A stretch of 64,000 nucleotides of DNA. Origin: JANXQG01 sp963780045. GTDB taxonomy: Bacteria > Planctomycetota > Planctomycetia > Pirellulales > Thermoguttaceae. The notes under the pieces are model-generated. The model was not told the DNA's origin. It worked only from the letters and a program-made list of their open reading frames with translations, and made no database searches. The position numbers were made by a program, and so were the translations under genes. Shown here in pieces: positions 47,672-55,989 of this stretch. Numbering within the stretch: the first letter of the stretch is position 1; the number at the start of each line of letters is the position of its first letter. The stretch is from NCBI GenBank assembly GCA_963780045.1, contig CAVZZZ010000001.1, positions 4,278,001-4,342,000 on the forward strand, given 5' to 3'.

Positions 47672-47690
47672 AATTTCTAAGACCTAAGTC

Positions 47691-48971
47691 ATGGAAATCG
47701 CTCGCAGCATGCTCGGCGTGGCAGTTTTGCTGATGCTGGCGTTAGCCGTTTCCAATAACCGCAAAGCCATCCGGCCGCGCGTGGTCTTGTCCGCTTTGGC
47801 GGCGCAATTCGCCATTGGCGCATTGGTCCTGTTCGTGCCCCTTGGCAGAAGTATCCTGGCAGGTGCGGCCCAGGCCGTCGATCGCGGGCTGGAATACGGC
47901 AACCAAGGCATTTCTTTCATCTTCGGCAACCTGGTCGATGGGAAGAAGATGGACGACGTCTTCGGCTTGCACCAAGGCTTTGTGTTCGGCCTGCGCGTGC
48001 TGCCAATGATCATCTTCGTTACCGCATTCATCTCCGTGCTGTATCACGTGGGAATCATGCGCTGGATCGTGACCGGCCTGGGAGTTCTGTTCCAGAAGCT
48101 GCTGGGCGTGAGCCGCATAGAATCCTTCTCGGCCGTGACCACAATCTTCCTCGGCCAAAGTGAAATGCCGGCGGTGGTCAAGCCGTTCGTGCGGCAGTTG
48201 ACCGGCGCGGAGCTTTTTGCAGTGATGTCCAGCGGCATGGCGAGCGTGGCGGGCTCCGTGCTGGCCGGCTATGCCGGCCTGGGCGTGAAGATGGAATATC
48301 TGATCGCGGCCTCTTTCATGGCGGTGCCGGGCGGCCTTTTGTTCGCCAAGATCATCTGTCCGACCGTTGAACCCAGCCGAGTGGAGATTGGCCACGTTCA
48401 ATTTGACGAAGCCAAGGCGGCCAACGTCATCGAGGCCGCGGCGTCCGGCGCTGCAACGGGTCTGAAGATTGCCGTGAATGTCGGCGCGATGCTGATCGCC
48501 TTCATCGGCCTGATCGCGCTTTTGAACGGCATTGTCGGCGGTATTGCCGGTTACTTCGGGCACCCGGAGCTGGATTTGGAAGCCTTGGTGGGCCGCGCTT
48601 TTTCTCCGCTGGCATGGATCATCGGCGTGCCTTGGGACCAGGCCAAGATCGCGGGCAATTTCATCGGCCAGAAGTTGATCCTGAACGAGTTCGTGGCGTA
48701 TGTCAGGTTGTCGCCCTACCTGCAGGATGCCGCCAAAGTCTCCGCCGCCGGGCTGACCGTGCTGGACCCGCGCACGCAGGCGATCCTGTCGTTTGCCCTG
48801 TGCGGCTTCGCCAACTTCTCCTCGATTGCCATCCTCGCCGGCGGCTTCGGCGTCGTGGCGCCCGAGCGCCGTTCGGAAGTGGCTCGCTATGGCCTGCACG
48901 TCGTGGCGGCGGGGACCCTGTCCAACCTGATGAGCGCCACCATTGCCGGTATATTCCTGTCTCTGCGTTGA
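47691..48971 (+). CDS. nupC: Concentrative nucleoside transporter (NupC/CNT family)
   Basis: The 426-aa polytopic inner-membrane protein is a cation-coupled nucleoside importer. It has an N-terminal helix (SMLGVAVLLMLALAVSNN) and a gate segment (VLPMIIFVTAFISVLYHVG). Nucleoside-binding motifs are FLGQSEMPAVVKPF and, later, KLILNEFVAYVRLSPYL. SGMASVAGSVLAGYAGLG lies between. Length and motif order fit CNT transporters. It is flanked by upp and deoA, which process the imported substrates. Confidence 0.94.
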   Translation: MEIARSMLGVAVLLMLALAVSNNRKAIRPRVVLSALAAQFAIGALVLFVPLGRSILAGAAQAVDRGLEYGNQGISFIFGNLVDGKKMDDVFGLHQGFVFGLRVLPMIIFVTAFISVLYHVGIMRWIVTGLGVLFQKLLGVSRIESFSAVTTIFLGQSEMPAVVKPFVRQLTGAELFAVMSSGMASVAGSVLAGYAGLGVKMEYLIAASFMAVPGGLLFAKIICPTVEPSRVEIGHVQFDEAKAANVIEAAASGAATGLKIAVNVGAMLIAFIGLIALLNGIVGGIAGYFGHPELDLEALVGRAFSPLAWIIGVPWDQAKIAGNFIGQKLILNEFVAYVRLSPYLQDAAKVSAAGLTVLDPRTQAILSFALCGFANFSSIAILAGGFGVVAPERRSEVARYGLHVVAAGTLSNLMSATIAGIFLSLR

Positions 48972-48982
48972 AGGCCCGCAAA

Positions 48983-49010
48983 GGTAGCAGGCACACTCCG
49001 CGTGCCGCCG
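48983..49010. repeat. Intergenic GGCACRC palindrome (same family as in rlmN)
   Basis: GTAGCAGGCACACTCCGCGT shares the block with the rlmN insertion at 23314-23347. It can form a GGCAC-x-C..GCGTGCC hairpin upstream of deoA. Confidence 0.6.
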
Positions 49011-49035
49011 TTTAACAATGAGGTGAGAACGCAAC

Positions 49036-50358
49036 ATGTTTTTGCCGCAGGAAATCATCCGCAAAAAACGCGACGGCCAGGAGTTGAGTCAGGCCGACAT
49101 TACGGCTTTCGTGCAGGGTGTGACGACGGAGAAAGTGACGGACAGTCAAATTGCCGCGCTGGCAATGGCCGTGTTCTTCAACGACATGAGCGTTGCCGAG
49201 CGCGTCGCCCTGACCTGTGCCATGCGCGATTCAGGGCAGGTGTTGGATTGGCAGTCGCTGAATCTGCCCGGCCCGCTGGTGGACAAGCATTCGACCGGCG
49301 GCGTCGGGGATTTGACGTCGCTCTTGTTGGGACCGATGGTCGCCGCCTGCGGCGGTTTTGTGCCGATGATCTCCGGCCGCGGCCTGGGGCACACCGGCGG
49401 GACCCTCGATAAGCTGGATGCAATTCCCGGCTACAACACCGCGCCGGATATCGGCGCGTTTCGCCGCGTGGTCCGCGAGGCGGGCGTGGCGATCATCGGT
49501 CAGACGGCCCAATTGGCGCCCGCCGACAAGCGTTTCTACGCCGTTCGGGACGTGACGGCTACCGTCGAGTCCGTGGCCATGATCACCGCCTCGATCCTCT
49601 CCAAGAAGTTGTCGGAAGGGTTGGACGCCCTGGTGATGGACGTGAAAGTCGGTTCCGGCGCGTTCATGCCGACCTTTGAGAAATCGCTCGAACTGGCCGA
49701 GAGCATCGTCAACGTCGGAAACGGCGCGGGAATGAAAACCGTGGCCCTGCTGACGGACATGAACCAGTCGCTAGCGCCGTGCGCCGGGAATGCCATCGAA
49801 GTCCGCTGCGCCGTTGAGTACCTCACCGGCAAACAACGCCCAGCCCGCCTGCACGAGGTCACAATGGCGCTGGCCGCCCGTTTGCTGCTCGTGGCGGGGC
49901 TCGCGCGGGACGAGGCCGAGGCCCGCGCCAAGCTGCGGCAAGCCCTCGACTCCGGTTGCGCGGCCGACCGCTTCGCTCGCATGGTTTCCGGTCTGGACGG
50001 GCCGGCTGATTTGCTCGCCGCTCCCGATCGCCATCTGGCCAGCGCGCCGGCGGTGCTGCCCGTCAAAGCGGCCGCCGGGGGCTATGTTCATGCGGTCGAA
50101 TGCCGCCGTCTTGGCCTGACGGTCGTCAATCTAGGCGGCGGGCGTCATCGGCCTGAAGACTATATCGACCGCGCCGTAGGATTGACCGGCTTGGCGGAGC
50201 TGGGACAGCAGGTGGAAGCAGAAGAGCCGATCGCGATCGTTCATGCCCGCAGCCGAGAAGCCGCGCAACATGCTGCCGTCTCGGTGCTGGCGGCCTACAC
50301 GATCGCGGACGAGCGGCCCGCGCTTCCGCCGAGCGTGTATCGGGAAATCTCATCATGA
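49036..50358 (+). CDS. deoA: Thymidine / pyrimidine-nucleoside phosphorylase
   Basis: This enzyme phosphorolyses thymidine, deoxyuridine or uridine to base and (deoxy)ribose-1-phosphate. The 440-aa product begins FLPQEIIRKKRDGQELSQAD. It has the phosphate-binding LVDKHSTGGVGDLTSLLLGP, the family signature SGRGLGHTGGTLDKLDAIPG, and MDVKVGSGAFMPT. TDMNQSLAPCAGNAIEV and a C-terminal beta/alpha domain (AAGGYVHAVECRRLGL) complete it. It overlaps the cdd start by 4 bases, so the two are translationally coupled. Confidence 0.95.
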   Translation: MFLPQEIIRKKRDGQELSQADITAFVQGVTTEKVTDSQIAALAMAVFFNDMSVAERVALTCAMRDSGQVLDWQSLNLPGPLVDKHSTGGVGDLTSLLLGPMVAACGGFVPMISGRGLGHTGGTLDKLDAIPGYNTAPDIGAFRRVVREAGVAIIGQTAQLAPADKRFYAVRDVTATVESVAMITASILSKKLSEGLDALVMDVKVGSGAFMPTFEKSLELAESIVNVGNGAGMKTVALLTDMNQSLAPCAGNAIEVRCAVEYLTGKQRPARLHEVTMALAARLLLVAGLARDEAEARAKLRQALDSGCAADRFARMVSGLDGPADLLAAPDRHLASAPAVLPVKAAAGGYVHAVECRRLGLTVVNLGGGRHRPEDYIDRAVGLTGLAELGQQVEAEEPIAIVHARSREAAQHAAVSVLAAYTIADERPALPPSVYREISS

Positions 50359-50759
50359 ACCAACAAGAGCTGATTCAAGAAGCGGCCGCGGCCCGGCAGA
50401 ATGCCTATGCCCCTTATTCGCATTTTCTCGTCGGCGCAGCCGTGTTGACGCATGACGGCCGGGTATTCCACGGCTGCAATGTCGAGAATGCGTCGTACGG
50501 GCTGTGCAATTGCGCAGAGCGCACCGCCTTGTTCAGCGCGATCGCGGCCGGCTGCAAGCCCGGCGACTTCGCGGCGCTGGCCGTGATTGGCGATACCGAC
50601 GGCCCGATCGCGCCCTGCGGCGCATGTCGTCAGGTGATGATTGAACTGGGCACCCCCGCATTGCAAGTCCTGCTCGCCAATCTGAAGCAGGACGTGCAAG
50701 TGACGACCGCTGGCGAGCTTCTTCCGGGCGCGTTTTATCTGGAGCCGAAGTCCGAGTGA
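50355..50759 (+). CDS. cdd: Cytidine deaminase
   Basis: The enzyme deaminates (deoxy)cytidine to (deoxy)uridine. The 134-aa homotetrameric-type protein has NAYAPYSHFLVGAAVLTHDG, FHGCNVENASYGLCNCAERT with the zinc-ligand Cys and proton-shuttle Glu (C-A-E), and APCGACRQVM with the other two zinc Cys. It is the last gene of the upp-nupC-deoA-cdd cluster, feeding uridine to deoA. Confidence 0.96.
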   Translation: MNQQELIQEAAAARQNAYAPYSHFLVGAAVLTHDGRVFHGCNVENASYGLCNCAERTALFSAIAAGCKPGDFAALAVIGDTDGPIAPCGACRQVMIELGTPALQVLLANLKQDVQVTTAGELLPGAFYLEPKSE

Positions 50760-50826
50760 CGGGCCGAGTAATCCCCGACGATACGGTAGTCATATTGTGA
50801 GCACCATTTCGGCTCGACACGCGGGC

Positions 50827-51441
50827 TTAGCGTTCCAACTCGTCTGGCAGCCGAACATCCGGCCATGCAGATTGCCATGCCTGCTTGAAGGGCGCCGATA
50901 AACTGAGCTTTTCGACCCACTCTGCCAGGTATGTTTTGTCTAGCGACTCGCGGTTTGCCGCCAGCAAAGCCGCTGTATCGGCCAGATCGATCAGCCGGCC
51001 CGCCAGCAACTTGTGCAGGATCAAGTCTTCGCAGGATAGGACGTCGATTTCCATGTCCATTTCGGCGAGATGCAGCGGTGTACGGCGCTGCAGAGCTTGC
51101 CGGTGATACGGCGACGTCGCCACGAGCAAGTCGATTTGAATGTCCAGAAAAGTTTCCGGCGGCTCGTAGAGGAACTGAAGGAGATCAAGCTGTCCCAAGC
51201 GGACTACGCTATCGCCGCGCTTGGAACGCAGACCCAATGCGCGAAGGATTTCTACCAACCGATGGGGATTTGCATCGGCAGTGCCGACCAATAGGTCGAT
51301 ATCCCGCGTGGCCCGCGGGTATTTCCAGGCCGCCAGCGCTATGCCTCCCATGAGCGCCGCGGTAGCATCCAGCGGACGAAGCGCCAGCCACACCTGCCGC
51401 AGCGCGGCGAGCATCGACTCAGGGACTTGCACTTCCGGCAC
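50827..51441 (-). CDS. AbiEii-like nucleotidyltransferase
   Basis: The 204-aa product shows the nucleotidyltransferase signature TAALMGGIALAAWKYPRATR DIDLLVG: G-G followed about 15 residues later by D-x-D (R-x-T-R-D-I-D-L). IDLLVATSPYHRQAL and a helical C-terminus with CEDLILHKLLAGR follow. The K-x2-A-x-R block after the fold is typical of AbiEii/DUF1814-like toxin nucleotidyltransferases. Its start overlaps the upstream small gene by 23 bases, which suggests a two-gene operon comparable to toxin-antitoxin pairs. Target and toxicity are unknown. Confidence 0.75.
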   Translation of the reverse strand: MPEVQVPESMLAALRQVWLALRPLDATAALMGGIALAAWKYPRATRDIDLLVGTADANPHRLVEILRALGLRSKRGDSVVRLGQLDLLQFLYEPPETFLDIQIDLLVATSPYHRQALQRRTPLHLAEMDMEIDVLSCEDLILHKLLAGRLIDLADTAALLAANRESLDKTYLAEWVEKLSLSAPFKQAWQSAWPDVRLPDELER

Positions 51442-51685
51442 GTTTATGGAACTCCTCCATCATGTGCAGCATCATTTGGTCGTGCCGCTCCATTTCGCCT
51501 TCGTACCAGCGGTGATAGGCCGCAATCAGATCGCCCTCGGGACCGATTTCCCGCCGCAGTCGGGCCAGCAGGAACTCGTCGCAGGTGTGCATCAGGTCGA
51601 TCCAAGCGCGGATGCACTGCTCCGGCGTCGCATCGCGGGGAAGCGTGGGAGAGAGATGGGCGGGTGCGGCGAGATTCTCTTGCAT
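51419..51685 (-). CDS. Small helical partner of the nucleotidyltransferase, 88 aa
   Basis: The product starts MQENLAAPAHLSPTLPRDAT and then reads PEQCIRAWIDLMHTCDEFLL, AAYHRWYEGEMERHDQMMLH and MMEEFHKR. It is all-alpha, acidic and His/Met-rich. No family is recognised. The 23-base overlap with the downstream nucleotidyltransferase suggests an antitoxin-like or accessory partner. Confidence 0.65.
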   Translation of the reverse strand: MQENLAAPAHLSPTLPRDATPEQCIRAWIDLMHTCDEFLLARLRREIGPEGDLIAAYHRWYEGEMERHDQMMLHMMEEFHKRAGSASP

Positions 51686-52126
51686 GACGTGATTCTAGAC
51701 CGGCTCGCCGCGCCTAACAATGCCGCCGGCGGCGAACGGCACAAATAGCCCTGACGCTTGCGGCGGTCTGTAACGCTATTTTCGCTCGGTGGTATTCGAG
51801 CGGGCTAGTGGAAAACCGCGCAATCTGCTCCTCTAAACCTTTGCGGACGGTCAGCAACACGATCACCTTGCTTGTGCGGCGGAAAAGGCCGCCGATTGCC
51901 TGTTGAAAGCCGGTAACATCCGCGTTTGCGCCTAAATCGCTTGCAACCGCTGTCCTCCCCTGGCTAAAATAGGGGAGTTAACTATCGGCACGCCCGGACC
52001 ATGAGGCAGCGCCCCGCAGCCAGGTGATAAGCGTCCCGCACGTGAGGACGCTTGTCCTTCTGGTTGCACTCCCTAGCATCCGGCATCAACCAATGGCGGC
52101 CGCCCCTTGCGGGCGCTCTTTGGTAG
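51686..52126. other. Intergenic region with small hairpins
   Basis: No gene is supported. CTCCCCT/AGGGGAG (51955-51961 with 51971-51977) and AAGCGTCC/GGACGCTT (52027-52034 with 52044-52051) are clear hairpins. They may be what is left of the 5' region of the glycine-rich PEP-CTERM gene that follows. Confidence 0.4.
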
Positions 52127-52597
52127 CGGCTTGGGTGCTCCGACGACGGCGGTGCCGGCGGCAACGGCTGTGGGGGCGGTGGCGGCGGCGGGAGTGCCGG
52201 CCCAGGCGCGGCTGGGGGCGCGGGAGGGTACGGGACGCTAAGCGCCGGCGGCGACGGAGGCGCTGGCTACGGCCCAGGCGGAGACGGCGGATTTTCGGAC
52301 GCGGGGGACAACGGCACTTTCCCCGGCGGCGGCGCAGGAGGCCAGTATTACAATGGCACCGGCGGTGACGGCGCGGACGGCGAAATCGTTATTACGTACA
52401 CACCTGAAGCCGTCGTGCCGGAACCTTCCACGCTCGCGCTATTTGGTGTCGGGACCATCGGCCTGCTGGCGTTCACGATTCGCACCTGCCGTGCTCAACC
52501 GGTGACGGCTTCGCGGCGTCCACGGCTCGCGCTTTTCTGGAACTCCGCGCCACCGCCCGCGGACGCCATGAAGCCGTCACTGTCTCCGCCGGCCTGA
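52127..52597 (+). pseudogene. Decayed glycine-rich PEP-CTERM protein
   Basis: The open frame reads Gly-rich repeats (GGDGGAGYGPGGDGGFSDAG), then GADGEIVITYTPEAVVPEPS and TLALFGVGTIGLLAFTIRTC. The G-E-I-V-I-T-Y strand after a Gly-rich tract and the V-P-E-P-S-T plus hydrophobic helix are a genuine PEP-CTERM end. No start or signal peptide is present in this frame; a stop at 52124 precedes it. After the helix the frame runs into an inverted repeat. It is likely a remnant. Confidence 0.6.
52502..52580. repeat. Imperfect inverted repeat, arms of about 23 bp
   Basis: 52502-52524 (GTGACGGCTTCGCGGCGTCC) pairs with 52557-52580 with three mismatches. It lies at the end of the PEP-CTERM remnant. Confidence 0.65.
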
Positions 52598-53108
52598 CGG
52601 TGCCGAGTGGCGAAGGTATAAGGGGTCTAGCGAAGGAGCGGCAAAACTCTGATTCTTAGGAGCGTGCCGGTTCTATTTCCCCGAAAAAGTCGCCGACGTT
52701 TTGTGGAAAGCAGCGGACTACCGGCAAGCGGGGAAAGACGAACCTTGGGCGGCGTGCCGTGGTCTTAGGTATCTGACAGCGCGGCGCTCCTGGCCTACTG
52801 TTCCTTGACTTTCAGCCATCGGGAGCGGCGAGTGGAAAGTACACCGTACCCAGTACGCAGTGCTCGGTTGCGTGCTACGACGCAGTCGGTACTCAATACT
52901 GCGCACTTTGAACTGCGTGCTGTGTACTCCCTGCTCCTGTGCTCGCCCGCCGCGTACGCCGATGCGGCGGCGATTCATCGCGGTCGCTTAACGGAAGAGT
53001 GCGCCAAACGCCGCCAACTCCCCTGGCCGAATCCGCCGCGGCAAAATCGCAACCGCGCGCGGCACGATTGGTCGATGGCCGTTCCCGGCCATTTCCGCGC
53101 TAGCGGTA

Positions 53109-53228
53109 TTAGGCCCGTTGCTTTAGCACGGGTCGATTGCGGCGGCGGCGGCGGACGGCGGGGCACGGGAAAGGAGTACGATAGGATTGGGCGGGCTATC
53201 AAGACCCGTGCTAAAGCAGCGGGCCTAG
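53109..53228. repeat. Inverted repeat, 24 of 26 bases paired
   Basis: TTAGGCCCGTTGCTTTAGCA at 53109 (arm to 53134) mirrors 53203-53228. The ACCCGTGCTAAAGC core is similar to the ACACGGGCTAAAGCC block in the RAYT right flank (56667). Confidence 0.75.
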
Positions 53229-53230
53229 CA

Positions 53231-53275
53231 CCGGCTGCGCCGGAAACGGGCATAAATGCCCGTCCGCCGCACGTG
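53231..53275. repeat. REP-like palindrome of the RAYT family
   Basis: CCGGCTGCGCCGG followed by ACGGGCATAAATGCCCGT (53246-53263) and CCGCCGCACG. This matches the order CCGG-AAACGGGC..GCCCGTC..GCCGCACG of the right flank of the transposase gene at 56681-56712. Confidence 0.7.
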
Positions 53276-53519
53276 CCGCGCATTTCCCACTGCCGCCGGC
53301 GAAAAATCGGCAAAATATTTCCGCGGCGGGCCGTTTTCTTGCTCCGCGGCGCGGCGGCGGCCCGGAATTCGCGAACCCTTGCCGCGTAAGGGTTTACGGC
53401 GGCCGTCCGCCGCCCAGGGGCAGAATCGATCGCGCGAAGCGTAAACAAATGTCAAGCCTCCTAAACCCTTGCCCGGCAAGGACTTGCGACAAGGGAGAAA
53501 CCAAGCCTAATAAGAACTG

Positions 53520-53548
53520 TTGACAAAAGATAAGCGTTGTGGTATGAT
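53520..53548 (+). promoter_or_regulatory. Consensus sigma-70 promoter without a following ORF
   Basis: TTGACA (53520-53525), 17-base spacer, TATGAT (53543-53548). Transcription would start near 53555 and run into the TIR element; no start codon with a plausible protein follows for 700 bases. Confidence 0.6.
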
Positions 53549-53581
53549 GGGCGGAAAAGGTCGCCTCCGGTCATTTCCGGG

Positions 53582-53935
53582 GGCTTGCTGTTACACACGT
53601 CTCAGACCCCATCCGGCTTGCCGATTTAGTCGGAAAGCATCCCCCCGCCCCCGCTGGGCTTGCCCCAGCGGAGCGCGGGATTGACCACTACAGGCCAGTC
53701 CACAAGCGCTATTTGCCGTTTTTTCCTCTTTTCGGCCGGCCGGCCCGCGGCCGGGCGGCCGAAAAGAGGAAAAAATCGGCAAAAGGGTCGCGCGAGGTGG
53801 CGTCTCTAGTTGCCAATCCTTCGCTCCACCGGGACAAGCCCGGCGGGGGCGGGCTAAATCGACAAGACCCGGGGTGGATGGGGTCGCTAGATGACTTGTG
53901 TACAACAGTTGGCCGCCCGATGGCGGCTGTCGCGG
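53582..53935. repeat. TIR-bounded repeat element, copy B
   Basis: Left end GGGCTTGCTGTTACACACGT, then ACCCCATCCGGC. The right end in reverse complement is CTGTTGTACACAAGTCATCT, then GACCCCAT CCACC. Both match copy A at 35815-36130. The interior holds a 20-bp perfect inverted repeat (53719-53738 with 53756-53775; core TCCTCTTTTCGGCCG). Confidence 0.45.
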
Positions 53936-54103
53936 ACCCGTGTCGTGTCCGCGCCCCATGCCGCCGCATAGGACCCCCTTCACCCCTCCCACGGCAAAAG
54001 AAAGACAACGTTATGGAACCGCTGGAACCCCGCGCCCCCGCCACCCCCGACGGCCGAATGACCCGATGGCGTGGAGAGCACCGCAAAAAAGGAGTGAAAA
54101 AGT

Positions 54104-54128
54104 GTTGCGAAACGTTGCAAACTGTTGC
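54104..54128 (+). repeat. Three GTTGC repeats at 10-bp spacing
   Basis: GTTGC at 54104, 54114 and 54124, each followed by an A/T-rich pentamer. They lie about 90 bases upstream of a promoter and look like an iterated protein-binding site. Confidence 0.45.
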
Positions 54129-54216
54129 ATTCCGACACCCACGCGGGGGAGGCGCGCGATGACGCGCGTTGGTCCCTCGTGCATGTTGGCCGACCGGATC
54201 GCGCACAAGAGATGTC

Positions 54217-54244
54217 TTGACACGCTACATTCGGCCAATACATT
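54217..54244 (+). promoter_or_regulatory. Sigma-70-like promoter for the beta-propeller gene region
   Basis: TTGACA (54217-54222), 16-base spacer, TACATT (54239-54244), 21 bases before the GTG at 54265. Confidence 0.5.
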
Positions 54245-54264
54245 GAAGCAGGAAGGAAACCGTC

Positions 54265-54394
54265 GTGAACCGGGCTATCTTCCAAAAAGGCCGAGGACCT
54301 CAAGGGCGACTTGCTCGCGTTCGCGACCCGCAAGGACGAGACGGTCGTCGTCGTCCCACTGGGGACGGAACCGCCCCTCCTTCACATCCGATAA
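54265..54394 (+). CDS. Small hypothetical protein with a one-base frameshift
   Basis: GTG at 54265 after AGGAAGGAAACC begins MNRAIFQ. After an A5 run the next frame gives KAEDLKGDLLAFATRKDETV and VVVPLGTEPPLLHIR before TAA (54392-54394). Removing one A gives a 42-aa protein with good amphipathic and beta-strand composition. The second part has coding character; the first part is short. No function is recognised. It ends 15 bases before the beta-propeller gene. Confidence 0.4.
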
Positions 54395-54409
54395 GAGAGG
54401 AACATTTCC

Positions 54410-55652
54410 ATGAAATCATTTCGCTTATTCCTGATCTTGACAGTCGCCCTCGTGGCCGCCAATTCTTCTTTGCGCGTCCCATGCCGAAGACTGGCCCGCG
54501 TTTCGCGGCGCTCGCTACGACGGAATCAGCCGAGAGGAAAAAGTTCCGACCAACTGGGACGTTGCCCACGCCGTTTGGACGACGGCTCTGCCCGGCAAGG
54601 GGCACGCCTCGCCGATCGTCTGGGGCGACAAGGTCGTCACAGTCACGGCGCTGCCCGATCAGCTCGACCGCGTGGTGCTTTGCCTGGACCGCGCGACGGG
54701 CAAGTTTCTCTGGCAGCAAACGGCCGCGCATGGGCCGCTAGAGCACATTAACCCCGAGAACAGCTACGCCTCCGGCACGCCGGCTACGGACGGCAAGCGG
54801 GTCTACGTGGCCTTCATGGTAGGCGACGACATCATCGTAGCCGCCCACAACCTGGCAGACGGCAAGCAGCTTTGGAAGGTCCGGGCGGGGACGCACAACG
54901 GCCCGTGGGGAATCGGCAGCTCGCCCGTGCTGTTTGAGGACAAGGTCATCCTCGACGGCGACAGCAAAGGCGATTCGTTCCTGATCGCCTTGAGCCGCGA
55001 CGACGGGCACACGCTCTGGCGCGTCCCGCGTTCGCACAAAGGCATGAGCTTCAGCACGCCGCTAGTTCGCGAGATGGCTGGCCGGCGGCAGCTCATTCAG
55101 TGCGGCGACCGCTGCGTTACCAGCTTCGATCCGGAAAGCGGCAAGGAGCTTTGGACGGTGGAAGGACCTTCGCAGGAGTTCGTCGCCACGCCGTTTTTCG
55201 ACGAGAAGAGCGGCCTGCTGTTCGCCAGCAGCAGTTGGCCCGAGCGGCATTTGCTCGCCATCCGGCCGGACGGCAGCGGAAACGTAAGTCAAACGCATAT
55301 CGCCTGGCGCGACAAGAAGGGAGCGCCCTACATTCCGTCGTTTCTAGTTGTTGACGGGCTGCTGCTGAGCGTCGACAGCGGCGGCACGGCCTTCTGCCAC
55401 GACGCGACGACGGGAAAGGTCTTTTGGCAGGAGAAGTTCGGCCGGGCCCACGCCTCGCCGGTGTTGGCGGGCGGCTTGGTCTACTTCATCAACGACGACG
55501 GCCAGATCAACGTCATCAAGCCGGGCAAGACGTTCGAGCGCGTTGCGCGGTACGAAATGGGCGAGCAGTGCTATGCCTCGCCGGCGATCAGCAACGGCCA
55601 GGTTTTCCTGCGCGGAGTTGAGCATCTGTTTTGCATTGGTCAACTGCATTAG
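54410..55652 (+). CDS. Exported PQQ-like beta-propeller protein (BamB-like), frameshifted
   Basis: The signal peptide (SFRLFLILTVALVAA) is in one frame. The mature protein (HAEDWPAFRGARYDGISREE) is in another; restoring one GC at 54472-54476 joins them as SLRASHA-EDW and gives 415 codons. Repeated propeller blades are visible, such as DRVVLCLDRATGKFLWQQTA, DDIIVAAHNLADGKQLWKVR, SFDPESGKELWTVEG and FCHDATTGKVFWQEKFG. The G-K-x-x-W tryptophan docking motif occurs in each. The family includes BamB and quinoprotein dehydrogenases; the quinone-binding catalytic residues are not evident, so a structural or sensing role is likelier. Confidence 0.85.
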
Positions 55653-55713
55653 TTCGGATTTGCCGCTTGATCGACGCGTTTGTCGGCAGTAGGATGGTTT
55701 TCGGAGGTGCAAG

Positions 55714-55950
55714 ATGAATTTAACGGCAGGAGAACGCGAAGCCGTGGAACGGAGCGACGTCGTGAAGTTTGTGATTCCTGACTCCGCCGTCCAATGCGTC
55801 GTCCTTCGAGAGGATCTCTTGGATTCATTGCGACTGCGGACGGACTATTCGCCTTGCGATCCCGACGACCTTTCCTGGCTCACCGCCGAAGTGTTGGACG
55901 ACGACGATTGGACCATCCCGGAACCTCACGCCGCGCAAACACTCTCTTAG
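55714..55950 (+). CDS. Small antitoxin-like hypothetical protein, 78 aa
   Basis: The product starts MNLTAGEREAVERSDVVKFV, then IPDSAVQCVVLREDLLDSLR and an acidic C-terminus (DPDDLSWLTAEVLDDDDW). The strand C-V-V-L-R followed by a helix resembles small antitoxin-type proteins that precede PIN or RelE toxins in planctomycetes, but no toxin gene follows. A strong GGAGG is positioned before the ATG. It is an orphan. Confidence 0.55.
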   Translation: MNLTAGEREAVERSDVVKFVIPDSAVQCVVLREDLLDSLRLRTDYSPCDPDDLSWLTAEVLDDDDWTIPEPHAAQTLS

Positions 55951-55989
55951 GCAATTGCGGTTAATGAGCGGGGGAAGGGACGTACGGAG

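Larger units (their letters stand above)
52598..54264. other. 1.7-kb repeat field without a convincing gene
   Basis: Frames here are arginine/proline-rich and on both strands, typical of non-coding GC-rich DNA. It contains a long inverted repeat (53109-53228), a REP-like palindrome (53231-53263), a consensus promoter (53520-53548), a TIR-element copy (53582-53935) with a long hairpin, three phased GTTGC repeats (54104-54128) and a second promoter (54217-54244). Confidence 0.5.
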
